A stretch of DNA of 64,000 bases, taken from positions 372,001 to 436,000 of the forward strand of contig NZ_BMKC01000002.1 of NCBI RefSeq assembly GCF_014643775.1, written 5' to 3'. Shown piece by piece: positions 15,020-22,909 of the stretch. Under the pieces are notes generated by a model. That model ran no database searches. It saw only the letters and a list, made by a program, of their open reading frames with translations, and was not told the origin of the DNA. The stretch comes from Arenimonas soli. GTDB taxonomy: Bacteria; Pseudomonadota; Gammaproteobacteria; Xanthomonadales; Xanthomonadaceae. Position numbers and translations under genes: made by a program. The stretch's first letter is position 1, and each line of letters opens with the position of its first letter.

Positions 15020-15200
15020 GTCGGCAGGTCTTCGGACTCGTGGACGCGAGGCGGGCGCCTCTCCTACTGGCCGTCGCTTCCCGGGACCCAGGGTCCCAGT
15101 GCTCTATGACGGCGGTCGTTTCCACATACCGCTGCGGGGCAGTGCCGGATTCGAACCGGCTTCCCTATTAACCCAAGCGCTTGTGGCGCCCGGGACCGAC
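15020..15200 (-). promoter_or_regulatory. Cobalamin (B12) riboswitch aptamer upstream of nrdAB
   Basis: The minus-strand RNA shows the full aptamer. A GTCGG/CCGAC closing stem (15196-15200 with 15020-15024) is followed by TAATAGGGAA, a GCCGG/CCGGC hairpin, GCCCCGCAGCGGT, CACTGGGACC, CGGGAAG, GCCAGTAGGAG and finally the B12 box GAGTCCGAAGACCTGCC (15039 to 15023). It lies between a predicted promoter and nrdA. Cobalamin riboswitches before class I nrdAB are known in bacteria that also carry a B12-dependent class II reductase (NrdJ); no nrdJ lies in this window. Confidence 0.97.
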
Positions 15201-15206
15201 GGCCAC

Positions 15207-15235
15207 AAGATAGTGGGGTCCTGCGTCGGGGTCAA
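15207..15235 (-). promoter_or_regulatory. Sigma70-type promoter of the nrdAB leader
   Basis: On the minus strand TTGACC (15235-15230) and TATCTT (15212-15207) are separated by 17 bp. The predicted start falls about 7 nt further, at 15200, which is exactly the first base of the riboswitch closing stem. The -35 box overlaps the stop codon of the upstream lipoprotein gene. Confidence 0.7.
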
Positions 15236-15927
15236 TCGCGATCGGCGTCGCAGCGAAACGCCGAAGCCGGGCGCAGGTCGCCGCCGAGCAGGTCCCCGAG
15301 CTTGCCGATCGGCAGCGAGTAGCGCGGGTAGGCGAAGTCGTGCTCGATGCGGTAATGGCGCTCCGACGCGTCATCGCGCGTCTCGTCGAACAGGCGGCGC
15401 GGCACGGCGCCGGCGCGGGCCAGCACCGGGTCGGTGATCGGCTCGCGCAGGGCGCGGACTTCGCAGGGCAGCCAGTGCGGCCCCTGGTTGTGCAGCAGCA
15501 GGTGGAAGCGGCGGCCTGCGTCCACCGCCAGCGGCGCCCGGGCATAACGCGCCATCACCAGGCCGTCGCCTTCGCCCAGCAGCAGCATGAGCTGCGGACC
15601 TTCGGACAGGCCGTAGGCGGTGATCTTGCCGTAGTGGCTGGTGGTGCTGGCATAGAAAGTACGCGGCAGGTCCGGGCCGGTGACCGTGTCGAGCGTCTGC
15701 AGCTTGATCCAGGTGGGCGCCGGATCCATGCAAATGACATCCGCCTTCTGACACTCGGGGAACTCGGGCAGGTAGTCGCTGGCGATCACTTCAACGACCG
15801 CCAGCCGGGCCGGCGCGGCGTCGTGGTCGATGTCCGGGTAGGCGCGCGGTGCGTCGCGATGGACGCAGCCCGCCAGCAGCGCGGACAGCAATGCGACGCC
15901 GGCCAGGGCGCGTGGCGCCGGGTCCAC
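15232..15927 (-). CDS. Hypothetical lipoprotein
   Basis: A 231-residue lipoprotein starting at GTG (15927), two bases after the stop of the M20 amidohydrolase gene, so the two are translationally coupled. The N-terminus has a signal with lipobox LAGC (Cys21). The mature part contains a short Cys pair (CQKADVIC) and beta-rich segments such as TWIKLQTLDTVTGPDLP. No domain is recognised. The much longer open frame continuing upstream is antisense-like read-through of the neighbouring gene's alternate frame and is not coding. Confidence 0.7.
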   Translation of the reverse strand: MDPAPRALAGVALLSALLAGCVHRDAPRAYPDIDHDAAPARLAVVEVIASDYLPEFPECQKADVICMDPAPTWIKLQTLDTVTGPDLPRTFYASTTSHYGKITAYGLSEGPQLMLLLGEGDGLVMARYARAPLAVDAGRRFHLLLHNQGPHWLPCEVRALREPITDPVLARAGAVPRRLFDETRDDASERHYRIEHDFAYPRYSLPIGKLGDLLGGDLRPASAFRCDADRD

Positions 15928-15929
15928 CG

Positions 15930-17231
15930 TCAGTCGACCTCGTGCAGGTAATCCAGCGCCACCTGCAGCATCGTGCGGGTGCCGACCTTGAGCGCCTGTT
16001 CGTCCAGGAAAAATTCCGGCGAATGGTTCGACGGCGCCTTCAGCGGGTCCTGGTCCGCCGGCGTGGCGCCGACGAAGTAGAAGAAGCCGGGCACCTGATT
16101 GGCGTAGTAGCTGAAATCCTCGGCACCCATGGTCAGGTCCATTTCGATGACGTTGTCGGCGCCCACCACCTTTTCCAGGCTCGGCACCATGCGCATGGTC
16201 AGGGCCGGGTGGTTGACGGTGACCGGGTTGCCCTTGGTGTCGGGCACCTGGGCAACGGCGGTGGCGCCGTGCGCATGCGCGACGGATTCGGACACGTTGA
16301 TCAGGTCGGCGAACACCTGCTGGCGCATGCCTTCGTCGAAGGTGCGGATGGTGCCCACCAGCTCGACTTCGTCGGGAATGATGTTGTAGCGGATGCCGCC
16401 CTTGATGGCGCCGAAGCTGACCACGACCGGCTGCTTTGAAATGTTCTGGCGCCGGCTGACGATGGTCTGCGCGGTGCCGATGACGTCGGCCGCGGCCACG
16501 ATCGGATCCACGCCGCCCCAGGGGCGCGAACCGTGCGTCTGCCGGCCCTTGATGACGATGTTGAACCGGTCCGACGCCGCCATCAGCGGGCCGCTGCGGT
16601 AGCCGACGGTGCCGGCGTTGAGCGTGCTGAATACGTGCAGGCCAAAAACTGCCTCGGGCTTGAAGCGCTCGAAGATGCCCTGCTTGAGCATCTCCTCGGC
16701 GCCGCCCTCCTCGCCGTCGGGAGGACCCTCTTCGGCCGGCTGGAAGATGAAGAGCACTTCGCCGGCCAGTTCGTCCTTCATCGAGGCCAGGGCCTCGGCC
16801 ACGCCCATCAGGATGCCGGTGTGGGCGTCGTGGCCGCAGGCATGCATCACGCCGGTGGTTTCGCCGCGGAAGGTGGTGGTGACCTTGGATTCGAAGGGCA
16901 GGCCGGTGCGTTCGGTCACCGGCAGCGCGTCCATGTCGGCGCGCAGCGCGATGCGCGGGCCGGGCTTGCCGCCGCGCAGCACGCCGGTGACGCCGGTGGT
17001 GGCGATGCCGGTGCGCACGTCCACGAAACCCAGCGCGCGCAGGTGGTCGGCGACCAGCGCCGCGGTGCGGGTTTCGCGGTTGCCCAGTTCCGGGTGCTGG
17101 TGGATGTCGCGGCGCCAGGCCTGCACCTTCGCGTCCACCGAAGCGGCCAGCGCCTCGACGTCGGGCGCCTGGGCGAATGCGGGGCCGCAAAGCGCGGCGG
17201 CGAGGGCGGAAACAAGCAGCAAACGGCGCAT
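15930..17231 (-). CDS. M20-family amidohydrolase, exported
   Basis: A 433-residue metallopeptidase/amidohydrolase with a signal peptide ending AFA (residues 19-21). The metal-site motifs of the M20D subfamily are present: RADMDALPV, MHACGHDAHT and FQPAEEGPPDGEEGGA, followed by a dimerisation domain (GRQTHGSRPWGGVDPI) and a C-terminal DLTMGAEDFSYY. Relatives hydrolyse N-acyl amino acids, hippurate or dipeptides; export suggests periplasmic scavenging. It is followed two bases later by a lipoprotein gene. Confidence 0.92.
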   Translation of the reverse strand: MRRLLLVSALAAALCGPAFAQAPDVEALAASVDAKVQAWRRDIHQHPELGNRETRTAALVADHLRALGFVDVRTGIATTGVTGVLRGGKPGPRIALRADMDALPVTERTGLPFESKVTTTFRGETTGVMHACGHDAHTGILMGVAEALASMKDELAGEVLFIFQPAEEGPPDGEEGGAEEMLKQGIFERFKPEAVFGLHVFSTLNAGTVGYRSGPLMAASDRFNIVIKGRQTHGSRPWGGVDPIVAAADVIGTAQTIVSRRQNISKQPVVVSFGAIKGGIRYNIIPDEVELVGTIRTFDEGMRQQVFADLINVSESVAHAHGATAVAQVPDTKGNPVTVNHPALTMRMVPSLEKVVGADNVIEMDLTMGAEDFSYYANQVPGFFYFVGATPADQDPLKAPSNHSPEFFLDEQALKVGTRTMLQVALDYLHEVD

Positions 17232-17298
17232 GGCGACTTCCCTTATTTAGCCTGCCAAGGATGCTAGCACGCAGCTCCGGCGGGCCCCGGAGGCGCTC

Positions 17299-18600
17299 TT
17301 ACAAGGATTCGCGCCTGGGGAAGGCGGCGATCGCGGCGGCCATCAGGCTGGCGGCAACGGTCCACGCCAGGTACCGGAAATCGGCCGAAGGCGCGAGCAG
17401 CAGCAGCGGCAGCGCGATCAGCAGGCCGGACCCGGCCACCACGGCGGCCAGGCCATCGCCGGGCCCGCGCCGCCGAACGGCGGTCGCAAGCAGCACCGCC
17501 ACCGACAGCGCCAGGTAGATCCAGCCCGCGAACAGCGGTGTGTCCACCAGCGCATCAAGCCGCGGCTGCAGCGCACGATGCAGCGCGCCCGACGGCGGCG
17601 CCACGGCCGGGTTGTCGCGCAGCGGCACGATGGCCGGCTGCAGCACCTGGAAATCGGGCTGCTGTGCCTGGCGCAGGCCCAGCAGGTAAGCCGAAACCTC
17701 GGCGCGGTGGCCGAAGTAGGCGCGCGGATGGTCCAGCGGCAGCGACAGCCAGACGTTGCGAAGCTCGGCGTACTGCGCCGGCGTGTAGTCGTAATAGAAG
17801 TTCAGCCGCAGCTGCCCGGACGCGAAGCTCGGCACGTTCACGAAGGGCGAGAAGTCGCGGCGCAGGTCCTGCACCGTCAGTCCCGGTTCCACCCAGTCGG
17901 GGGGAAACAGCACGCGGTCCTGCGCGATCGACACCGCTGCGATGTCCCACATCGCGATCACCGGCCACACGGGCGTATCGCGCGCGCCGGGTGCCAGGTT
18001 GGCCAGTCCCGCCGCCAGGTGCAGGCCCACCGCCAGCGCCGCCGTGGCCAGACCCACCCGCAGCCTGCTGCCCGGCCATTCGCGCCAGGCGACCCAGGCC
18101 AGCAGCGGCAGCGCCGCCGGCAGTGCGTTGTGGCGGAAGGCGCAGCCGGCCACCAGCAGCGCCAGCGCGCCCAGGCGCCAGCCGCGGCGCGGCGCCTGCA
18201 GGTCGGCCACCAAGCAGGCCACCGCACCCGCGAACAGCGCCATCATCCACACGTCCTTCCAAAGATGGGGCAGCAGGGCCAGCAGCGGCGGCCACGCGCC
18301 CAGCCCCCACACGCACAGCACGCGCCGCCAGGCGCCGCCGCCCAGGGCATGCGCGAAGCCGGCCATGGCCGCCCACCAGGCCAGCACCTGCACCAGCAGC
18401 ATGCCGCCCGGGTCGGGCAGCACGAACCGCACCGCCTGCCAGACGCGAACCATCACCGGCGGGTGGCCGGGGTCGAGTTCGCCGTGGCGGGCCTGCCACC
18501 ACTGCCAGGCGGAGTCCCAGCTGAGGTAGCCGGGCCAGAACGCGGCCAGCACCAGGGCCAGGCCCGCCGCCGCCGCCAGCCAGGGCGCGGCGCGCCTCAC
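17299..18600 (-). CDS. Polytopic membrane protein, GT-C glycosyltransferase-like
   Basis: A 433-residue protein with about ten hydrophobic helices. After the first helix comes PGYLSWDSAWQWWQA and HPPVMV. A luminal-type loop with an acidic residue followed by His-Pro-Pro is a pattern seen in lipid-linked GT-C glycosyltransferases, but the identity is not certain. The GTG start at 18600 overlaps the zapE stop (GTGA), which fixes the start and shows co-translation; the longer open frame upstream lies within zapE. Confidence 0.65.
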   Translation of the reverse strand: MRRAAPWLAAAAGLALVLAAFWPGYLSWDSAWQWWQARHGELDPGHPPVMVRVWQAVRFVLPDPGGMLLVQVLAWWAAMAGFAHALGGGAWRRVLCVWGLGAWPPLLALLPHLWKDVWMMALFAGAVACLVADLQAPRRGWRLGALALLVAGCAFRHNALPAALPLLAWVAWREWPGSRLRVGLATAALAVGLHLAAGLANLAPGARDTPVWPVIAMWDIAAVSIAQDRVLFPPDWVEPGLTVQDLRRDFSPFVNVPSFASGQLRLNFYYDYTPAQYAELRNVWLSLPLDHPRAYFGHRAEVSAYLLGLRQAQQPDFQVLQPAIVPLRDNPAVAPPSGALHRALQPRLDALVDTPLFAGWIYLALSVAVLLATAVRRRGPGDGLAAVVAGSGLLIALPLLLLAPSADFRYLAWTVAASLMAAAIAAFPRRESL

Positions 18601-19700
18601 GGGCGGTGTTCGCGGGCCATGAATTCCGCGCTGCGCATCTCGACCAGGCGCGAGGCGGTGCGCTCGAAGTCGCCGCGCAGCTTTTCGCCGGTGTAGAGCC
18701 ACATCGGTTCGGCGGCGGCGCTGAGCACCAGGTTGACGTTGCGGTCGTAGAGTTCGTCCACCAGGTGCACGAAGCGGCGCGCGGCGTTGTCGCTGGTGGC
18801 GTCCATCACCGGCACGTTCGACAGCAGCACGGTGTGGAAGTCGCGGGCCACCTCGATGTAATCGGCGGCGGCGCGCGGGCCTTCGCACAGGGCGGCGAAG
18901 TCGAACCAGGCGATGCCTTCGGCCAGCGCCCGCACCGGGATCGGGCGGCCGTTCACCGCCAGCGGGCCGTCTTCACGCGGCGCGTCGGCGGCCAGGCGCT
19001 CGTAGTGGGCAGCCAGGGCGGCTTCGGCGTCCCGGCCCAGCGGGGTGAGGTAGGTTTCGGCGCTGGTGAGCTGGCGCAGCCGGTAGTCGAGGTCGCTGTC
19101 GAGGTGATGGACGATGCAGTGTTTTTCCAACAGCGCGATCGCCGGCAGGAAACGGGCGCGCTGCAGGCCGTCGCGGTAGAGGTTCTTCGGTTCGGTGTTG
19201 GACGTGGTGACCAGCACCACCTCGCGTTCGAACAGGCGGTCGAGCAGCCGGCCCAGGATCATCGCGTCGGCGATGTCGGAGACGATGAATTCATCGAGCA
19301 CCAGCAGGCGCAGTTCTTCGGCCAGCGCATCGGCGACCACCGCCACGGTGTCGGCGGTGTCGTCGGGCAGGGCCTGGATGCGTGCGTGCACTTCGACCAT
19401 GAAGCGGTGGAAATGCCAGCGCCGGCGCGGCAGGTCGCCCAGTTGGTCGAACAGCAGGTCGTTGAGGAAGGTCTTGCCGCGGCCGACGCCGCCCCACAGG
19501 TACAGGCCCGGCACCGGGTCGCCGGCGCGGCCCAGCCAGCGCTTCCAGGCGGGCGTGGCTTCGCGCGCCAGCAGGCCGGCGTGGATGCGGTCGAGCTGGG
19601 CCAGCGCGGGGCGCTGGGCGGGGTCGTCCTGCCAGCGGCCGCTGGCCACGCCGGCGGCATAAGCGGCCGACGGCGGTCGGGCCGCCGCGGGTTCAGCCAT
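18597..19700 (-). CDS. zapE: Cell division protein ZapE (AFG1-family ATPase)
   Basis: A 367-residue P-loop ATPase of the AFG1/ZapE family. Walker A is LWGGVGRGKT, Walker B is LLVLDEFIVSD, and a sensor region reads VLVTTSN. ZapE acts at the division site under stress in E. coli and interacts with FtsZ. The N-terminal ~20 residues are low-complexity. It overlaps by 8 bp with the preceding hydrolase gene and by 3 bp with the following membrane protein gene. Confidence 0.93.
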   Translation of the reverse strand: MAEPAAARPPSAAYAAGVASGRWQDDPAQRPALAQLDRIHAGLLAREATPAWKRWLGRAGDPVPGLYLWGGVGRGKTFLNDLLFDQLGDLPRRRWHFHRFMVEVHARIQALPDDTADTVAVVADALAEELRLLVLDEFIVSDIADAMILGRLLDRLFEREVVLVTTSNTEPKNLYRDGLQRARFLPAIALLEKHCIVHHLDSDLDYRLRQLTSAETYLTPLGRDAEAALAAHYERLAADAPREDGPLAVNGRPIPVRALAEGIAWFDFAALCEGPRAAADYIEVARDFHTVLLSNVPVMDATSDNAARRFVHLVDELYDRNVNLVLSAAAEPMWLYTGEKLRGDFERTASRLVEMRSAEFMAREHRP

Positions 19701-20364
19701 GGCGCGGCGGCGGCAGGTTCTTGCGCACGCCGTTCTTGACCGCGCCGCGCAGGTCCATCAGCCGGCGATGGAAGAAGTGGCTGGTGTCGGGCATCTTCAC
19801 CAGCGTCGGTTTTTCATCCAGGCCGTCGATCCATTCGTAGACCTTCTGTGGGTCCACCACTTCGTCGGCGTCGGGCATGATCACCAGCCAGGGGCAGGCC
19901 GGCGGCTGCACGCCGGAAAAATCGCGGAAGCCCACCGGCGGCGCCAGCGAGATCATCTGCTTCACCGGCAGCTGGCGCGCGCCCTGCAGGGCCACCCAGC
20001 TGCCGAAGGAAAACCCACCCAGCCAAAGCGCGTCGTCCGGCCGGCTCTTGCGCACCCAGTCGGCCACGGCCAGCAGGTCGAGGATTTCGCCGCGGCCCTC
20101 GTCCCATTCACCTTCGGACTTGCCGACGCCGCGGAAGTTGAAGCGCACCGCCGCCAGGCCCAGTTCGCTGAGCGCGCGCGCGGTCATGGTGACCACCTTG
20201 TTGTGCAGGGTGCCGCCCTCAGGCGGATTGGGGTGGCAGATGATGGCCACGCCGGCCCGTTCCTGCCCGTCGTCGGGCAGGTCGACCATCAGCTCGATCT
20301 GGCCGGCGGGGCCGGGGACCAGCAGCGGGCCGGATTCGGTGGGGAAGTCGGGCAGGGCGTCCAT
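19693..20364 (-). CDS. Alpha/beta hydrolase (COG2945 type)
   Basis: A 223-residue cytoplasmic hydrolase. The oxyanion segment is HPNPPEGGTLHNKVV, the nucleophile elbow is GGFSFGSW, and the catalytic Asp and His lie in MPDADEVVDP and MPDTSHFFH. Substrates of this family are unknown. The start at 20364 is the first that gives the family N-terminus. It is transcribed with zapE, with which it overlaps. Confidence 0.85.
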   Translation of the reverse strand: MDALPDFPTESGPLLVPGPAGQIELMVDLPDDGQERAGVAIICHPNPPEGGTLHNKVVTMTARALSELGLAAVRFNFRGVGKSEGEWDEGRGEILDLLAVADWVRKSRPDDALWLGGFSFGSWVALQGARQLPVKQMISLAPPVGFRDFSGVQPPACPWLVIMPDADEVVDPQKVYEWIDGLDEKPTLVKMPDTSHFFHRRLMDLRGAVKNGVRKNLPPPRHG

Positions 20365-20380
20365 GCGCGGATGATAGCCC

Positions 20381-22162
20381 CTAGCGGGCCAGGTCGAAGC
20401 CCAGCAGCAGTGGGTCGTGGTCGGAGGCGCGCCAGGGGTCGCCGGCCGTGCCCTTGCGGTTGTCGAAGGACGGGGCTTCGTCGGCGTTGGCATGCCATTC
20501 GGCCGCGCCGCGCAGGCGTGCGGCCAGGCCGGCGTCGACCAGGGCATGGTCGAGCCGCCCGGACAGGCCCTGGTAAACATAGGAATACGGCCGCTCGAGC
20601 TTCATCTGCGCGAATGCGTCCTGCCAGCCCTGCGAGCGCAGCAGGCGCATCGGGTCTTCCTGGTTGTAGGCGTTGAAATCACCCACCAGCAGGTGGCCGG
20701 CAGGCTGGGTGCGGGTGGGGTCCTTCGCCAGCCAGGCCGTGAGCAGGCGCGCCGACTCGACCCGGGTGGCGTTGAAGCAGGCCTGGCCGTCGCGGCGGTC
20801 GACGTCGCCGCCCTTGGCCTCGGCGCAGCCGCCCTTGGACTTGAAGTGGTTGGCTACCACCACGAACACCGGCCCCCGGCCGGCGCGGAAGGCCTGCGCC
20901 AGCGGCACCCGGCTGCGGTCGCGGAACGGGCCTTCGGCCAGCACCGCCGGCTTGCCCACCGGCGCCATGCGGCTGGCCCGGTAGATCATGCCCACGCGCA
21001 GGGCGTCGTTGCCCGGGCCCTGGCCCGCGTCCACGAATCGCCAGTCGTCGTGCGGGCCGGCGTCGTTGAGTGCGTCCACGAAACCCGCCAGCGACGACTC
21101 GGGCCCGAAACCGTCGTTTTCCAGCTCCATCAGCGCCGCCAGGTCCGGGTCCAACGCCTGCACGGTGGCCACCAGCTTGGCCTGCTGGCGCTCAAAGTCG
21201 GCTTGCGTGGCCGCGCCGCGCGTGGTCGGGAAACCGCCGCCGCGGCCGTCGCCGTTGAACAGGTTGAGCAGGTTGAAGCCGGCGATGCGGCGGTCGCCGG
21301 CGACCACCGGCACGGGCGGGCGCGGCGCCTGTTCGATGTGGGTCAGCGGGGCCGTTAGCTGCAGCCGGTGGCTGCCGAAACGCTGGTCGAGCACGCCGGT
21401 GACGTCGCGCAGCACGCTGCCCACGCGCAGCGGTCGTGCCGGGTCGAGGCTTTCGCCGGGCAGGAACCACAGGCGGTCGGGGTCGCGGGCACTGCGGCCG
21501 TCGTCCAGGCGCAGGCTCAGGCGGGTGTTTTCCGCGGCGATCGCCTGCGCAGCGGTGCCGGGCGGGGCCAGTTCGGTAGGCGCGAACAGGCGGCCGTCGA
21601 AGCTCAGGCGCAGTTCGCCGTAGCGGGCCAGGTCCTCGTTGCTAGTGACCGTCAGCGGCCCTTCCAGCGTGATCAGCATGCCTTCGTAGCGCTCCCAGTC
21701 GCCGGCGCTGGCGGGCGCGGCCGACACCCGCTGCGGCGTCACCGGGGCCCGGCCAAGCCGCTCAACCGTGCTGGCTTCGACGGCGGTCAGGGTGGCGCCG
21801 TCGTCGCCGGTTTCCACCACCGTGCCGGTGATGCGCACATGGTCGCCGGCCTTGAGCCTGGGCTCGGCGTCACGGCTGCGCGGCAGGAACAGGCCTTCGG
21901 ACGTGGCCGGGTCGTCGTCGGGCACCAGCGATTGCACGAAAACGCCGCCCAGGCCGCCGAACGGCGCCACGACCACGGCTTCCACCACCACCTGCCGGCC
22001 CTCGAGCGGGCTGCGTTCACCGCTGCCCTGGATGCGCGCCACCGTCACCAGGCCGCCTTCTTCGGCGACCACCGTGTCGAGCGGTGCGGGACCGGGCGGC
22101 GTGCAGGCGGCCAGCAGCAGCGGGGCGAACAGGACCACCAGCGGGAAGGGGCGACGGGACAT
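20381..22162 (-). CDS. ExeM/NucH-family extracellular endonuclease, lipoprotein
   Basis: A 593-residue nuclease with a lipoprotein signal (lipobox LAAC, Cys20). An N-terminal OB-like domain (about 35-260) precedes an endonuclease/exonuclease/phosphatase domain. The latter carries AGFNLLNLFNGDG, LMELENDGFG, VVANHFKSKGG, VGDFNAYNQEDP and ASDHDPLLLG, with the catalytic His and Asp residues. Relatives (Shewanella ExeM/NucH) degrade extracellular DNA for nutrients or biofilm dispersal. The ribosome-binding site is GGAG. A terminator for the upstream cytochrome gene lies between the two. Confidence 0.93.
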   Translation of the reverse strand: MSRRPFPLVVLFAPLLLAACTPPGPAPLDTVVAEEGGLVTVARIQGSGERSPLEGRQVVVEAVVVAPFGGLGGVFVQSLVPDDDPATSEGLFLPRSRDAEPRLKAGDHVRITGTVVETGDDGATLTAVEASTVERLGRAPVTPQRVSAAPASAGDWERYEGMLITLEGPLTVTSNEDLARYGELRLSFDGRLFAPTELAPPGTAAQAIAAENTRLSLRLDDGRSARDPDRLWFLPGESLDPARPLRVGSVLRDVTGVLDQRFGSHRLQLTAPLTHIEQAPRPPVPVVAGDRRIAGFNLLNLFNGDGRGGGFPTTRGAATQADFERQQAKLVATVQALDPDLAALMELENDGFGPESSLAGFVDALNDAGPHDDWRFVDAGQGPGNDALRVGMIYRASRMAPVGKPAVLAEGPFRDRSRVPLAQAFRAGRGPVFVVVANHFKSKGGCAEAKGGDVDRRDGQACFNATRVESARLLTAWLAKDPTRTQPAGHLLVGDFNAYNQEDPMRLLRSQGWQDAFAQMKLERPYSYVYQGLSGRLDHALVDAGLAARLRGAAEWHANADEAPSFDNRKGTAGDPWRASDHDPLLLGFDLAR

Positions 22163-22173
22163 GCATGGACTCC

Positions 22174-22204
22174 GGAAACAAAGACGCCGCCCGGAGGCGG
22201 CGTC
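22174..22204 (-). terminator. Rho-independent terminator after the cytochrome c5 gene
   Basis: A 9-bp perfect stem (GACGCCGCC / GGCGGCGTC) with a CGGA loop is followed on the minus strand by TTTGTTTCC. It separates the cytochrome gene from the nuclease gene, whose ribosome-binding site lies just beyond it. Confidence 0.8.
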
Positions 22205-22230
22205 GTCGCGAACGGGCGTGGCAAACAAGC

Positions 22231-22746
22231 TTACTGCAGGTTGTCGACCATCCACTGCACCGAGGCGATGACCTGCTCGTCGGTGAGGTTCGGGTTGCCA
22301 CCCTTGGCCGGCATGATGCCCGCCGAGCCCTGGTAGCCCTCGATGGCGTGGGTGTTGAGCGTGTCCATGCCCTGGGCGATGCGCGCGGTCCATTCGGCCT
22401 TGAGCAGCTTCGGCGCGCCGCCGGCGCCCGAGGTGTGGCAGGCGCCGCACAGGTTGTTGTAGATGACCTGGCCGTCGAGCGTGCCGTCATAAGCCACCTG
22501 GCCGGCGGAAGCCGCCGCGGCGGCCGCGGCAGCGGCGGCCTGGGCCGCGGCACCGGTGGAGCCGGCGTAGACGCCACCCGCGGGCTGCAGGCGCTGGACC
22601 ATGGCGGCTTCGGCGACGGGGTTGGGTTCGGGTTCCTGCTGGCTGTTGAAGTAGAGGCCCAGGAGGATAAGCACGCCGGTGACCGCCACCAGGAAAACGA
22701 TGACCATCGAGAAGTGCTTGAGGAAAACCAGATCGTGATTGCGCAC
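22231..22746 (-). CDS. Cytochrome c5-type c-type cytochrome, membrane-anchored
   Basis: A 171-residue monohaem cytochrome. An N-terminal membrane anchor (about 13-35) is followed by a Pro/Glu segment, a strongly Ala-rich linker (about 65-85) and a cytochrome domain with CGACH as haem attachment site and Met in GIMPAKGG as likely sixth ligand. It would carry electrons to a terminal oxidase. The GTG start at 22746 has AGGA seven bases before it; a TTG five codons upstream is less likely. Confidence 0.88.
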   Translation of the reverse strand: MRNHDLVFLKHFSMVIVFLVAVTGVLILLGLYFNSQQEPEPNPVAEAAMVQRLQPAGGVYAGSTGAAAQAAAAAAAAAASAGQVAYDGTLDGQVIYNNLCGACHTSGAGGAPKLLKAEWTARIAQGMDTLNTHAIEGYQGSAGIMPAKGGNPNLTDEQVIASVQWMVDNLQ

Positions 22747-22909
22747 GGGGTGTCCTGACAAGGGGCCGGAGCCCTGTGGATAAGAAGGCCGCGATTATAT
22801 CGGCCCTGTCCCGCGCAAGGAAGGCGGACACACCGATACGGCGGGGGCATGAAGCTCGGTTAGCATGGCGGGGAGCCGGGAAGCCGGCAAACAGGGGAAT
22901 CCACCGGGC

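Noticed and set aside
10648-15109. Long plus-strand frames opposite queF, nrdB and nrdA
   Set aside because: They are antisense shadows with His/Gln/Gly/Val-rich composition and no family resemblance; they also cross the riboswitch leader.
15141-15165. tRNA-like T-arm (GGTTCGAATCC on the minus strand)
   Set aside because: It is a hairpin of the cobalamin riboswitch; no acceptor stem, anticodon arm or other tRNA features surround it.
22495-22560. GC-rich Ala-codon repeat as a possible tandem repeat element
   Set aside because: It is the Ala-rich linker of the cytochrome and varies in codon use; no repeat unit is kept.
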